This document shows, one piece after another, positions 1-7,875 of a DNA stretch of 64,000 nt (position 1 is its first letter; each line of letters opens with the position of its first letter). Origin of the DNA: Candidatus Rubrivivax defluviihabitans (GTDB lineage Bacteria; Pseudomonadota; Gammaproteobacteria; Burkholderiales; Burkholderiaceae_C); contig JADJMW010000001.1 of the NCBI GenBank assembly GCA_016709385.1, positions 558,001 to 622,000 of the forward strand, written 5' to 3'. The notes under the pieces are model-generated. The model was not told where the DNA came from and made no database searches. It saw only the letters and a list, made by a program, of their open reading frames with translations. The position numbers were made by a program, and so were the translations under genes.

Positions 1-500
1 CGCATGAGACCGCCCAGCTCGGCGCGCGCCTCGAACAGCGTCACGCGCCAGCCACGCCGGCGCAACTGGAAGGCCGCCGACAAGCCCGCCGGCCCGCCGC
101 CGACCACGGCCACGTGGCCGCTGCGTTCCTCGGTCGGCGCTTCCAGGCTCCAGCCCTGGGTGATGGCGGTGTCGCCGACGAAGCGCTCGAGCTTGCAGAT
201 GGCCAGCGATTCGTCGAAGCCGGCACGGTTGCAGGCCGCCTCGCAGGGGTGGTGGCAGATGCGGCCGGCGATGGCCGGGAACGGGTTGTGGCGCGCCAGC
301 ACGTCGAAGGCGCCGCGCCAGTCGCGCTGCCGCGCCAGTGCGATCCACTCGGCGATGTCGCCGTTCACCGGACACGCCTGGTGGCACGGCGAAGGCGCCT
401 GGATGTGCCTCGGCAGCGCGGCGCGCCAGGTGCCGGTGTGGAAGACCTCGGTCGAACCCGTGGTCCAGATCGGCGGCACGGCCGCTGGGGTTGCCGTCAT
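1..500 (-). CDS. FAD/[4Fe-4S] NAD(P)H oxidoreductase, GltD-like (partial)
   Basis: Only the first ~166 residues are in the window; the gene runs off the left edge. The N-terminus has the cysteine-rich domain of glutamate-synthase small-subunit-like proteins (CHQACPVNGDIAEW near residue 39 and CHHPCEAACNR near residue 82), followed by an FAD-binding GGGPAGLSAAF motif near residue 133. Proteins of this family pass electrons between ferredoxin-type Fe-S centres and NAD(P)H. Its ATG overlaps the stop of the upstream gamma-subunit gene (ATGA), so the two are translationally coupled. By inference it is the FAD subunit of a phenylglyoxylate:NAD+ oxidoreductase (PadH-like) or of another 2-oxoacid oxidoreductase. 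The remaining subunits would lie to the left and were not seen. Confidence 0.7.
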   Translation of the reverse strand, partial: MTATPAAVPPIWTTGSTEVFHTGTWRAALPRHIQAPSPCHQACPVNGDIAEWIALARQRDWRGAFDVLARHNPFPAIAGRICHHPCEAACNRAGFDESLAICKLERFVGDTAITQGWSLEAPTEERSGHVAVVGGGPAGLSAAFQLRRRGWRVTLFEARAELGGLM

Positions 501-1057
501 GACGCCACCTCCGTACGCAGCTGGGCGTCGGCGCAGCGCCAGCCCTCTTCGCAGGCGGCGACGTTGGCGTCCTTCAGTTTCGGTGCGCGTTCACGCAGCG
601 TGGCCTCCAGCATCGGCAGGTCCGGGGCGCCGATGGCGCGCGCGAAGGCGCCGAGCAGGGCCGAATTGACGATGCGCCCCAGGCCGTGGCGGCGCGCGAT
701 GGCCAGCCCGTCCACCGGCACCAGGTGCAGCCCCGGCAGCGTGCGCGCCAGTTCGCCCGCGCTGCGCTGCGAATTGACCACCACCACCGTGGCCGGCGTG
801 GCCGTGGCGCGCAAGGCACCGGCCAGCAGCGTGGCGTCGAAGCACAGGATGGCGTCGGCGCGCTCGATGTCGCAGCGCACGCGGATCGGACGGTCGTCGA
901 CGCGCAGGTAGGAACTCACCGGCGTGCCGCGGCGCGCGCCGCCATAACTGGCGAAGCACTGCACCTGGCGGCCGGCGGCGAAGAAGGCGGCAGCGAGCAG
1001 GTTGCCCGCCGTCTGCGCGCCTTGGCCGCCGCGGCCCTGGATGACGATCTGCAGCAT
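497..1057 (-). CDS. padE: 2-oxoacid:acceptor oxidoreductase gamma subunit, PadE-like
   Basis: 186 residues covering the whole gamma domain of the pyruvate/2-ketoacid:ferredoxin oxidoreductase superfamily, with the signature GRGGQGAQTAGNLLA at residues 8-22 and GGARRGTPV near 39-47. The gamma domain forms the structural and CoA-side part of the enzyme. KorA in this window already contains its own fused gamma domain, so a separate gamma subunit points to a second oxidoreductase. Given the phenylacetyl-CoA oxidising genes elsewhere in the window, the best candidate is phenylglyoxylate dehydrogenase (phenylglyoxylate + CoA + NAD+ to benzoyl-CoA). This assignment is inference from context. An indolepyruvate or 2-ketoisovalerate enzyme is the alternative. 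Confidence 0.65.
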   Translation of the reverse strand: MLQIVIQGRGGQGAQTAGNLLAAAFFAAGRQVQCFASYGGARRGTPVSSYLRVDDRPIRVRCDIERADAILCFDATLLAGALRATATPATVVVVNSQRSAGELARTLPGLHLVPVDGLAIARRHGLGRIVNSALLGAFARAIGAPDLPMLEATLRERAPKLKDANVAACEEGWRCADAQLRTEVAS

Positions 1058-1075
1058 GGTCTCGCTTTCGAACGG

Positions 1076-1858
1076 CTACTTGGCGTGGCGCCGGAAATCG
1101 GGCGCGCGCTTTTCCTGGAAGGCGCGCACGCCTTCGCGCGATTCGTCGCTGTCGTAGTACAGCTTCAGCGCATAAAGACCCATGCCGGCAATGCCGGCCT
1201 GGTGCGCGGTGTCCATATTGAACGATCGCTTGGCGATGGCCAGTGCCGTCGGGCTGCGCTGCTGGATCTCGTCGCACCAGCGCTGCACCTCGGCGTCGAG
1301 CTGTTCGTGCGGGACCACGGCATTCACCAGCCCCATGGCCAGCGCCTCGGCCGCGCTGTAGCGCCGGCACAGGTACCACATCTCGCGCGCCTTCTTCTCC
1401 CCCACCACGCGCGCCAGCAGCGCCGTGCCGTAGCCGGGGTCGACCGAGCCGACCTTGGGGCCGACCTGGCCGAACACCGCGCGTTCGGAGGCGATGGTCA
1501 GGTCGCAGACCGTGCACAGCACGTTGCCGCCGCCGATGGCGTAACCCTGCACACGCGCGATCACCGGCTTGGGCGCGTCGCGCAACGCGGCGTGCAGTTC
1601 CTCCATCGGCAAGCCGATGGTGCCGCGGCCGTCGTACTGGCCTTCGTGGGCCGACTGGTCGCCGCCGGTGCAGAAGGCCTTCTCGCCGGCGCCGGCGAGC
1701 ACGATGCTGCCCACCTCGCGGTCCCAGGCGGCGCGCTGCAGCGCGTGGATGAGCTCGTCGCAGGTGCGGCCGCGAAAGGCATTCATGCGCTCGGGCCGGT
1801 TGATGGTGATCCACGCGGCGCCGCCGCGGCGTTCGACGATGAGATCCTGGTAGTCCAT
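1076..1858 (-). CDS. badI: 2-ketocyclohexanecarboxyl-CoA hydrolase (BadI-type)
   Basis: A 260-residue crotonase-fold protein from the ATG at 1858, the usual BadI length. Family marks are FCTGGDQS near residue 63, the oxyanion-hole stretch YAIGGGNVL near 105 and the MenB/BadI-specific GSVDPGYGT near 135, followed by VVGEKKAREMWY. BadI hydrolytically opens 2-ketocyclohexane-1-carboxyl-CoA to pimelyl-CoA in cyclohexanecarboxylate and Rhodopseudomonas-type benzoate degradation. It is unusual beside the Thauera-type had-oah-dch genes, where Oah already opens the ring. No badH, aliA or aliB is in the window. The paralogous MenB (naphthoate synthase) is the main alternative, but there are no menaquinone genes nearby. 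Confidence 0.8.
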   Translation of the reverse strand: MDYQDLIVERRGGAAWITINRPERMNAFRGRTCDELIHALQRAAWDREVGSIVLAGAGEKAFCTGGDQSAHEGQYDGRGTIGLPMEELHAALRDAPKPVIARVQGYAIGGGNVLCTVCDLTIASERAVFGQVGPKVGSVDPGYGTALLARVVGEKKAREMWYLCRRYSAAEALAMGLVNAVVPHEQLDAEVQRWCDEIQQRSPTALAIAKRSFNMDTAHQAGIAGMGLYALKLYYDSDESREGVRAFQEKRAPDFRRHAK

Positions 1859-1902
1859 GCGTAGGCCTTGCGGTTTGCCGCGCTGCGTTGAGCTGCGCGC
1901 TG

Positions 1903-2307
1903 TCAGGCGCCCGGGCGCGGCAGCACCGCCGTGGCTTCGAGCTCGATCTTGCCGGGGTCGTCGAGCAAGTCGGTGACGAAGATCATGCTCATGGCCGGGT
2001 AGTGCGTGCCCATGTGCTTGCGCCAGATCGCGCCCAGTTCGCGGCGCGCGGCCAGGTAGGCCGGCTTGTCGCAACAGAAGGCAGTGATGCGGCAGATGTG
2101 CTGCGGCTGGCCGCCGGCCGCGGCCAGCACCGCCAATACGTTCTGCAGCGCCTGCTCGAATTGCGGCACCAGCTGGTCGGACTCGAAGATCTGGTCCGCA
2201 TTCCAGCCCACCTGGCCGGCCAGGAAGACGATGCGGCCGGCATCGACCTCCACGCCGTTGGCGTAGCCCTTGGGCGCGGCCCAGCCTTCGGGGAGCAAGG
2301 TGTTCAT
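1903..2307 (-). CDS. RidA/YjgF/YER057c family protein
   Basis: 134 residues with the RidA fold signature: a VFLAGQVGWN strand early on and ITAFCCDKPAYL in the middle. RidA proteins deaminate reactive enamine/imine intermediates; several family members sit in aromatic-compound clusters with unproven roles. The C-terminal arginine of canonical RidA (in the IEVEA.A region) is replaced here by IELEATAVLPRPGA, which lacks a clear IExxxxA plus Arg pairing, so imine deaminase activity is uncertain. It lies 22 nt after the ferritin-like gene and 44 nt before badI in the same direction, so it is probably in the kor operon. Confidence 0.75.
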   Translation of the reverse strand: MNTLLPEGWAAPKGYANGVEVDAGRIVFLAGQVGWNADQIFESDQLVPQFEQALQNVLAVLAAAGGQPQHICRITAFCCDKPAYLAARRELGAIWRKHMGTHYPAMSMIFVTDLLDDPGKIELEATAVLPRPGA

Positions 2308-2329
2308 GGGGATGTTCGGGCCAGGGCCA

Positions 2330-2845
2330 TCAGTCGATATAACGCGGCGGGTCGGGGTCGTCAGACCAGTCGCTGTCGGGTTGCGGCACCTTGGCCATCC
2401 AGGCCTTCACCAGCCCCACGTGCTCGGCCTCCTCGGCTTGCAACTCCAGCGCGGCGGCGCGTACCGCTTCGTTGGTGGTCATGGCCGCGAGCTGGCCGAA
2501 GAAGGCCTCGGCGCGCTTCTCGGCGGCCAGCGCCAGTTGCAGCGCGTGCCAGGGCTGCATGAGGTAGTGCACCTCGTCCACGGCCGCCGCCTCGGGCGAT
2601 TCGTAGCCCGGCCAGCAGACCAGTTCACGCGGCACCGCGGGTGCGGTCTTCCAGCCCATCTGCGCCATGATGTGCTGCGCGTGCTTGGCCTCGTAGCCGG
2701 CCATGGTGCGGAACAGCTTGGCCACGTCGCCGTTGTTGTGCGTCTCCATCATGTCGGCGAAATCGGTATAGCGGTCCACGGCCTCGTTTTCCATCGCCAG
2801 CGCGACGGCCATGAATTCGTCCAGGGTCTGCGGCGTGGTCTTCAC
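2330..2845 (-). CDS. ferritin-like di-iron protein (rubrerythrin-type helix bundle)
   Basis: 171 residues from a GTG start that overlaps the korB stop (GTGA). Two halves each carry the carboxylate/His pattern of a four-helix di-iron protein: MENEAVDRY and YEAKHAQH in the first, LAAEKRAEAFF and EEAEHVGL in the second. There is no C-terminal rubredoxin domain. A role in protecting the oxygen-sensitive 2-oxoacid oxidoreductase or benzoyl-CoA reductase from O2 or peroxide, or in iron supply, is inferred from its place inside the kor operon. The exact substrate cannot be read from sequence. Confidence 0.7.
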   Translation of the reverse strand: MKTTPQTLDEFMAVALAMENEAVDRYTDFADMMETHNNGDVAKLFRTMAGYEAKHAQHIMAQMGWKTAPAVPRELVCWPGYESPEAAAVDEVHYLMQPWHALQLALAAEKRAEAFFGQLAAMTTNEAVRAAALELQAEEAEHVGLVKAWMAKVPQPDSDWSDDPDPPRYID

Positions 2846-3678
2846 AGCTCGAACTCCCGTTCCAGGTCGGCCACGCTGCGCGTGGCTGATCCCACCCGCG
2901 CCGGGTAGGGGTTGCGGTGGCCGGCATAGAGCACGCCGATGTTGAAGCCGTCGTCGGTCATGATGCGGCGCGCGGCCAGGGCCGGGTCGTCGGTGGGCTC
3001 CACCGGCGCGGCGCGCACGATCTCCTTCCAACCCTTCTGCTCGGGGCGGAAGGTGACGCAGGGGCTGAGGATCTCGACGAAGGAGAAACCCGGGTGGCGG
3101 ATGGCCTGCGCGATGATGGCCGCCGTGCCGTTGGGGTCGCCCGAGAAGCCGCGGCCGATGAAATTGGCCCCCGAGGCGAGCGCGATCACCAGCGGGTGGA
3201 AGGCGCGGATGCCGGTGCCGCCGGGCGCGAGCTTGTTGTCCCAGTCGGGCTCGGTGGTCGGCGAGGCCTGGCCCTTGGTCATGCCGTAGACGTGGTTGTC
3301 CATCACGATGTAGGTCATGTCCACGTTGCGCCGGCAGGCGTGCATGAAGTGGTTGCCGCCGATCGAATAACCGTCGCCGTCGCCTCCGGTGACGACCACC
3401 GTGAGGTCCGGCCGCGCCACCTTCAGCCCGGTGCCGGCGGCCAGCGCCCGCCCGTGCACGCCGTGGAAGCCGTAGCAGGTGGTGTAGGCCGGGATGCGCG
3501 AGCTGCAGCCGATGCCCGAAACCACCGCCACCTCGTGCGGCGGCCGCTGGATCGTGGCCAGCGCCTTGGTCAGTGAACTGAGCACGGTGTAGTCGCCGCA
3601 GCCCGGGCACCAGATCGGCTTGTAGTCCGACTTGTAGTCGGCGGCGCTGAAGCGCGCCTCGAGGGTCGTATCGTTCAC
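2842..3678 (-). CDS. korB: 2-oxoglutarate:ferredoxin oxidoreductase beta subunit KorB
   Basis: 278 residues from a GTG that overlaps the korA stop. It binds thiamine diphosphate through GGDGDGYSIGGNH (about residues 100-112) and carries the cysteines that hold a [4Fe-4S] cluster: WCPGCGDY near residue 22, GIGCSSR near 52 and SPCVTF near 198. With KorA it oxidises 2-oxoglutarate to succinyl-CoA and reduces the low-potential ferredoxin used by benzoyl-CoA reductase, as established in Thauera. The divergent bcr operon and its ferredoxin support that role. Substrate assignment is by family and context; other 2-oxoacids are possible. Confidence 0.85.
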   Translation of the reverse strand: MNDTTLEARFSAADYKSDYKPIWCPGCGDYTVLSSLTKALATIQRPPHEVAVVSGIGCSSRIPAYTTCYGFHGVHGRALAAGTGLKVARPDLTVVVTGGDGDGYSIGGNHFMHACRRNVDMTYIVMDNHVYGMTKGQASPTTEPDWDNKLAPGGTGIRAFHPLVIALASGANFIGRGFSGDPNGTAAIIAQAIRHPGFSFVEILSPCVTFRPEQKGWKEIVRAAPVEPTDDPALAARRIMTDDGFNIGVLYAGHRNPYPARVGSATRSVADLEREFEL

Positions 3679-5486
3679 GCGGTGGCCTCCTGCGGCGCGT
3701 GCGCGGCCGCCCAGTCGACGAAGGCGGCGCAGAGCTCGCCGGGGCGCAGCGGCAGCGGGCCGGGGCGATGCAAGCCGCTCGCACGGCCGGGCAGGTCGGC
3801 GCGGCTGCGCAGGTAACGCAGCAGCTGGCCGCCGTGGTTCTGTTCCACCACCAGCACCTGGCGCACGCCGCGCAAGGCATCGGTCAGCGCCTCGATGCGC
3901 AGCGGCGCCAGCAGGCGCAGCGACAGCAGCCGCAGCGGCACGCCTTGCAGCGCGGCGCGGGCCACGGCTTCGCGCACGGCCGCGGTGGTGGAGCCGAAGG
4001 TGATGACGGCTAGGTCGGCGTCGCCTTCCACATCGGCCCAGCGCGCGCCATAGTCGTGGCGGTCGAGCTTGCGCTGGCGTTTGTCGAGCTGCTTGCGGTG
4101 GTCGGCGGCCTGGCTGCTGGGGATGCCGCGTTCGCTGTGTTCCAGGCCGTCCGCGGTGTAGACGGTGCCCGGCGTGCCCGGCACGGCCATCGGCGAGATG
4201 CCGGATGGCGTGTCCAGGTAGCGCTGGTAGGCGGGGCCGTCGGTCGCGGCGGGTGCGGTGAGGCGGCGCGCCGGCACGCCGGGTTGCGCCGGGCGGTCGA
4301 TGACCGCGCGCGACTGGCCCATGAACTGGTCGGACAGCACGATCGCCGGCGCCTGCAAGGCTTCGGCGAGCTGCACCGCCCATTCGGTGGCGGCCAGGCA
4401 GTCGGCGATGGAATTCGGTGCCAGCACCAGCCGCGGCGCGTCGCCGTGCAGGCCGTCGACGGCGAAGGACAGGTCGCTTTGCTCGCTCTTGGCCGGGATG
4501 CCGGTGGAGGGGCCGCCGCGCATCACGTCGACCACCACGATCGGCACCTCGGCCGCCACCGCCAGGCCGATGCCTTCGGTCATCAGCGCCAGCCCCGGGC
4601 CGGCGGTGGCGGTGAGCGAGGGCACGCCGCCGTACGAGGCGCCGATGATCATATTCACCGAAGCCAGCTCGTCCTCGGCCTGCAGCAGCGTGCCGCCCAC
4701 CTGGGTGAGCGCAGGCGCCATCCATTCCAGCAGCTCGGTGGCCGGGGTGATGGGATAGGCGGCGACGAAGCGCACGCCGCCGCGCAGCGCGCCGCAACCC
4801 GCAGCTTCGTTGCCCGACAGCAACCAGCGGCCGGCGGGCGCGTCCGTGCGCGGCAGCAGCGGCGCGGGGCGTTCGCCCGGCAGGCCCAGCGCCATGGCCA
4901 CCCCTTGCTGCAAGGCGGCCAGATTGGGCGCCAGCGATTCGGCGCTGCGCTTCCAACTCGCGCGCAACGCGGCTTCCAGCGCCGCCGCGGGCAGGCCGGC
5001 CAGCGCGCCGGCCAGGCCGAGCGCGATCATGTTGACCCAGGCGCCGCCGCAGGCCTTGGCGGTCTTCTTCAGCGCCAGGGCGTGCAGCTTCGCGCCGCTG
5101 CGGCGCAGCGCTTCAGGGGCTTCGCCCGCGTCGCTGTCGCCGACCAGCAGGCTGGTGGCGCCGAGCGGAATCTCGTCGGCGAAGCGGTGCAGGTTCTGCC
5201 AGTCGATGGCCAGCAGCAGGTCGAAGCGGTCGTCCAGCGTGGCCACCGGCTGCGGCCCCAGGCGCAGCAGCGCAGCGGCTTCGCCGCCGCGGATCTGCGG
5301 GCCACTGGTGCGCACCATCAGACCGTACAGGCCGGCGCGCGCCGCGGCGTCGAGCAGCAAGGTGCCGGCGGTCATGACGCCGGCGCCGCCGCTGCCGGCG
5401 ATGGCCACCGAGAAGGTGCGCGCCACGGCCGCGCGGGACGCGACGGGCGGCTCGGCAACGGGGTTGGAAAGAGGGGAAAGCGGCAC
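3675..5486 (-). CDS. korA: 2-oxoglutarate:ferredoxin oxidoreductase gamma-alpha fused subunit KorA
   Basis: 603 residues from a GTG preceded six bases upstream by AGGAGG. The gamma domain comes first (AGSGGAGVMTAG near residue 30, then TSGPQIRGGE), followed by the pyrimidine-binding alpha domain starting near residue 235 (AAYPITPATELLEW) and a C-terminal domain ending with VVEQNHGGQLLRYL. This gamma-alpha order is typical of KorA. It is the first gene of a leftward operon korA-korB-ferritin-ridA-badI-padE whose members mostly overlap or lie within 50 nt. It is divergent from had-bcr across a 197-bp regulatory region and supplies reduced ferredoxin. Confidence 0.88.
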   Translation of the reverse strand: MPLSPLSNPVAEPPVASRAAVARTFSVAIAGSGGAGVMTAGTLLLDAAARAGLYGLMVRTSGPQIRGGEAAALLRLGPQPVATLDDRFDLLLAIDWQNLHRFADEIPLGATSLLVGDSDAGEAPEALRRSGAKLHALALKKTAKACGGAWVNMIALGLAGALAGLPAAALEAALRASWKRSAESLAPNLAALQQGVAMALGLPGERPAPLLPRTDAPAGRWLLSGNEAAGCGALRGGVRFVAAYPITPATELLEWMAPALTQVGGTLLQAEDELASVNMIIGASYGGVPSLTATAGPGLALMTEGIGLAVAAEVPIVVVDVMRGGPSTGIPAKSEQSDLSFAVDGLHGDAPRLVLAPNSIADCLAATEWAVQLAEALQAPAIVLSDQFMGQSRAVIDRPAQPGVPARRLTAPAATDGPAYQRYLDTPSGISPMAVPGTPGTVYTADGLEHSERGIPSSQAADHRKQLDKRQRKLDRHDYGARWADVEGDADLAVITFGSTTAAVREAVARAALQGVPLRLLSLRLLAPLRIEALTDALRGVRQVLVVEQNHGGQLLRYLRSRADLPGRASGLHRPGPLPLRPGELCAAFVDWAAAHAPQEATA

Positions 5487-5543
5487 ACGCGCCTCCTGCG
5501 TGAACGGGTGCCGCCAGTGAAACGGCAGGGGAATTTCAAGTCA

Positions 5544-5557
5544 CTGATCTAGGTCAA
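5544..5557. promoter_or_regulatory. Fnr/Crp-family box between korA and had
   Basis: CTGAT-CTAG-GTCAA matches the Fnr/Anr pattern TTGAT-N4-ATCAA with one mismatch in each half. It lies in the divergent korA/had promoter region, 45 nt before the TGGTA-N6-TACCA element. Anaerobic control of benzoyl-CoA genes by an Fnr-like regulator (AcpR) is known in Azoarcus. Binding here is inferred. Confidence 0.5.
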
Positions 5558-5596
5558 GGAAATGGTCCGACGCCGCCGCAGAATCGCGTCATTGCA

Positions 5597-5624
5597 GCAT
5601 TGTGGTACTGGAATACCACTATGC
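5597..5624. promoter_or_regulatory. 28-bp inverted repeat, TGGTA-N6-TACCA operator candidate
   Basis: Left arm GCATTGTGGTA and right arm TACCACTATGC flank the spacer CTGGAA; apart from one T opposite T in each arm the arms are perfect reverse complements. It lies 60 bp before had. The 12-mer TGGTACTGGAAT recurs at 62711 before livK, and a TGGTA-N6-TACCA element recurs at 44864. It is a likely operator for a dimeric repressor or activator of the aromatic-degradation genes. Confidence 0.6.
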
Positions 5625-5683
5625 CGACCACCGGGGCCAGGCCACGACCCCGCGCCGAACCCCCCAAGCCGGAGACCGTTGCC

Positions 5684-6751
5684 ATGCCGATCGATGCCCA
5701 CCGCTGGCTCATGACCGCCCCCGGCGCGCCGCTGCAGCGCCAGGATTTCGCGGCCATACCCGGCCCCGGCGAGGTGGTGGTGGCGGTGGCCGGCTGCGGC
5801 GTCTGCCACACCGACCTGGGTTATTTCTACGACGGCGTGCGCACCAACCAGCCGCTGCCGCTGGCGCTGGGCCACGAGATCAGCGGCCACGTCGTGGCCG
5901 CGGGTGAAGGGGCGGCCGCCTGGATGGGCCGCGCCGTCATCGTGCCGGCGGTACTGCCCTGCGGCGAATGCGACCTGTGCCGGCGCGGCCTGGCCACCAT
6001 CTGCCGCGCGCAGAAGATGCCGGGCAACGATATCCAGGGCGGCTTCGGCAGCCACATCGTGGTGCCGGCGCGCGGGCTGTGCCCGGTCGACGAGGCGCGC
6101 CTGGCCGCCGCCGGGCTGACGCTGCCGCAGGTCTCGATCGTGGCCGACGCGCTGACCACGCCCTACCAGGCCGTGCGCCGCGCCGGCGTGGCGCCGGGCG
6201 ACGTGGCGGTGGTGGTGGGCGTCGGGGGTGTCGGCGGCTATTGCGTGCAGGTGGCGCGCGCCTTCGGCGCCGAGGTGGTGGCGATCGACGTCGATGCACG
6301 CAAGCTGGATGCGATCGTCGCCGACGGCGGCGCGGCGCTGGGCTTGAATGCGCGCGAACACGACGCCAAGGCGCTGAAGAAGGCGGTGGCCGACTTTGCC
6401 AAGCAGCGCGGCCTGCGCGCCACCGAATGGAAGATCTTCGAATGCTCGGGCTCCGCGGCCGGGCAGACCACCGCCTTCAGCCTGCTGGTGCACGGCGCCA
6501 CGCTGTCGGTGGTCGGCTTCACGATGGACAAGGTCGAGGTCCGGCTGTCCAACCTGATGGCCTTCGACGCGCGGGCGCTGGGCAACTGGGGCTGCCCGCC
6601 CGAGTTCTACCCGGCGGCGCTGGACCTGGTGCTGGACGGCAAGGTGTTGCTGGCGCCCTTCGTCGAGACGCACCCGCTGGCCGAGATCAATGCCGTCTTC
6701 CACGCCGTGCACCAGCGCGAGATCACGCGCCGCGCGGTGATGGTGCCCTGA
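5684..6751 (+). CDS. had: 6-hydroxycyclohex-1-ene-1-carboxyl-CoA dehydrogenase
   Basis: 355 residues of the zinc-dependent medium-chain alcohol dehydrogenase family. Catalytic-zinc residues are in GCGVCHTDLG (near residue 36) and GHEISGH (near 67); the structural-zinc loop is CGECDLCRRGLATIC (near 94); the NAD-binding motif is VGVGGVGGY near 180. Had oxidises the hydroxyl formed by Dch to 6-oxocyclohex-1-ene-1-carbonyl-CoA. The ATG at 5684 has GGAG 9-12 bases upstream and begins at the expected length; longer upstream reading is unsupported. It is the first gene of the had-oah-dch-bcrCBAD-fdx operon. Confidence 0.92.
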   Translation: MPIDAHRWLMTAPGAPLQRQDFAAIPGPGEVVVAVAGCGVCHTDLGYFYDGVRTNQPLPLALGHEISGHVVAAGEGAAAWMGRAVIVPAVLPCGECDLCRRGLATICRAQKMPGNDIQGGFGSHIVVPARGLCPVDEARLAAAGLTLPQVSIVADALTTPYQAVRRAGVAPGDVAVVVGVGGVGGYCVQVARAFGAEVVAIDVDARKLDAIVADGGAALGLNAREHDAKALKKAVADFAKQRGLRATEWKIFECSGSAAGQTTAFSLLVHGATLSVVGFTMDKVEVRLSNLMAFDARALGNWGCPPEFYPAALDLVLDGKVLLAPFVETHPLAEINAVFHAVHQREITRRAVMVP

Positions 6752-6771
6752 ATTTTTGCAAGGAACCTGCG

Positions 6772-7875
6772 ATGAGCCACGAATTCAAGAACCACGACCT
6801 CGTCGACGATATCGCCAAGCCGGGCGTGCGCTATGAGAAACGACCGGCGCGCCGGCCCGACGGCAGCGAAGTGCCGGGCCTCTACAACGCCTGGATCTGG
6901 CTCGACAACCCGGGCCAGTACAACAGCTACACCACCGACATGGTCAAGGGCGTGATCCTGGCCATGCGCGCGGCGAGCAATGCGCGCGACGTCAACTGCG
7001 TGGTCTTCACCGGCGTCGGGGACAAGGCCTTCTGCACCGGCGGCAACACCAAGGAATACGCCGAGTACTACGCCGGCCAGCCGCAGGAGTACCGCCAGTA
7101 CATGCGGCTGTTCAACGACATGGTCTCGGCGATCCTGGCCTGCGACAAGCCGGTGATCTGCCGCGTCAACGGCATGCGCATCGGCGGCGGCCAGGAAATC
7201 GGCATGGCCTGCGACTTCTCGGTGGCGCAGGACCTGGCGCGCTTCGGCCAGGCCGGCCCGAAGCACGGCTCGGCCCCGATCGGCGGCGCCACCGATTTCC
7301 TGCCCGTGGCCGTCGGTGCCGAACGCGCGATGGCGGCCTGCGTGCTGTGCGAGCCCTTCAGCGCGCACAAGGCCTACCAGATGGGCATCCTCACCGACAT
7401 CGTGCCGGCGCTCAAGGTCGACGGCAAATTCGCCGCCAACCCCACGGTCGAGACGCAGCGCCTGTTCGACGAATTCGGCCGCAACGCCTACGGCGAGACC
7501 AAGACCGGCGACGCCCTGAACGAAGGCAAGGCGCTGATGAAGCGCGGCACGGTCGACTTGTCCATGCTGGACGCCCGCGTCGAAGAGCTGTGCGCCAAGA
7601 TTCTGCTCACCTTCCCCGACTGCACGACCAAGACGCTGGAGGAGTTGCGCAAGCCCAAGCTCGAGGCCTGGAACCGCAACAAGGAAGACTCGCGCGCCTG
7701 GCTGGCGCTGAACATGATGACCGAGGCGCGGTCGGGCTTCACCGCCTTCAACGAGGGGCCGAAGGACGACCGCGAGATCGACTTCGTGCTGCTGCGCCAG
7801 AAACTCGCCGCCGGTCAGAGCTGGGTTGGCACGCTGCACGACGAGATCCAGCCCGGGGCGAAAACGCATGGCTGA
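6772..7875 (+). CDS. oah: 6-oxocyclohex-1-ene-1-carbonyl-CoA hydrolase
   Basis: 367 residues, close to the ~377 of the Thauera enzyme and longer than ordinary crotonases, as is typical of Oah. It carries FCTGGNTKEY near residue 87 and GGGQEIGMACD near 139. Oah adds water to the ring ketone intermediate and hydrolytically opens it to 3-hydroxypimelyl-CoA, the last ring-level step of class I benzoyl-CoA degradation. It starts 20 nt after had, behind AAGGA, and its last eight bases overlap the start of dch. Confidence 0.92.
   Translation: MSHEFKNHDLVDDIAKPGVRYEKRPARRPDGSEVPGLYNAWIWLDNPGQYNSYTTDMVKGVILAMRAASNARDVNCVVFTGVGDKAFCTGGNTKEYAEYYAGQPQEYRQYMRLFNDMVSAILACDKPVICRVNGMRIGGGQEIGMACDFSVAQDLARFGQAGPKHGSAPIGGATDFLPVAVGAERAMAACVLCEPFSAHKAYQMGILTDIVPALKVDGKFAANPTVETQRLFDEFGRNAYGETKTGDALNEGKALMKRGTVDLSMLDARVEELCAKILLTFPDCTTKTLEELRKPKLEAWNRNKEDSRAWLALNMMTEARSGFTAFNEGPKDDREIDFVLLRQKLAAGQSWVGTLHDEIQPGAKTHG

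Noticed and set aside
686..1864. Long open frames on the opposite strand of kor/bad genes
   Set aside because: They are high-GC shadow frames; their proteins are Ala/Arg/His-rich without family motifs, while the antisense genes have clear catalytic motifs.
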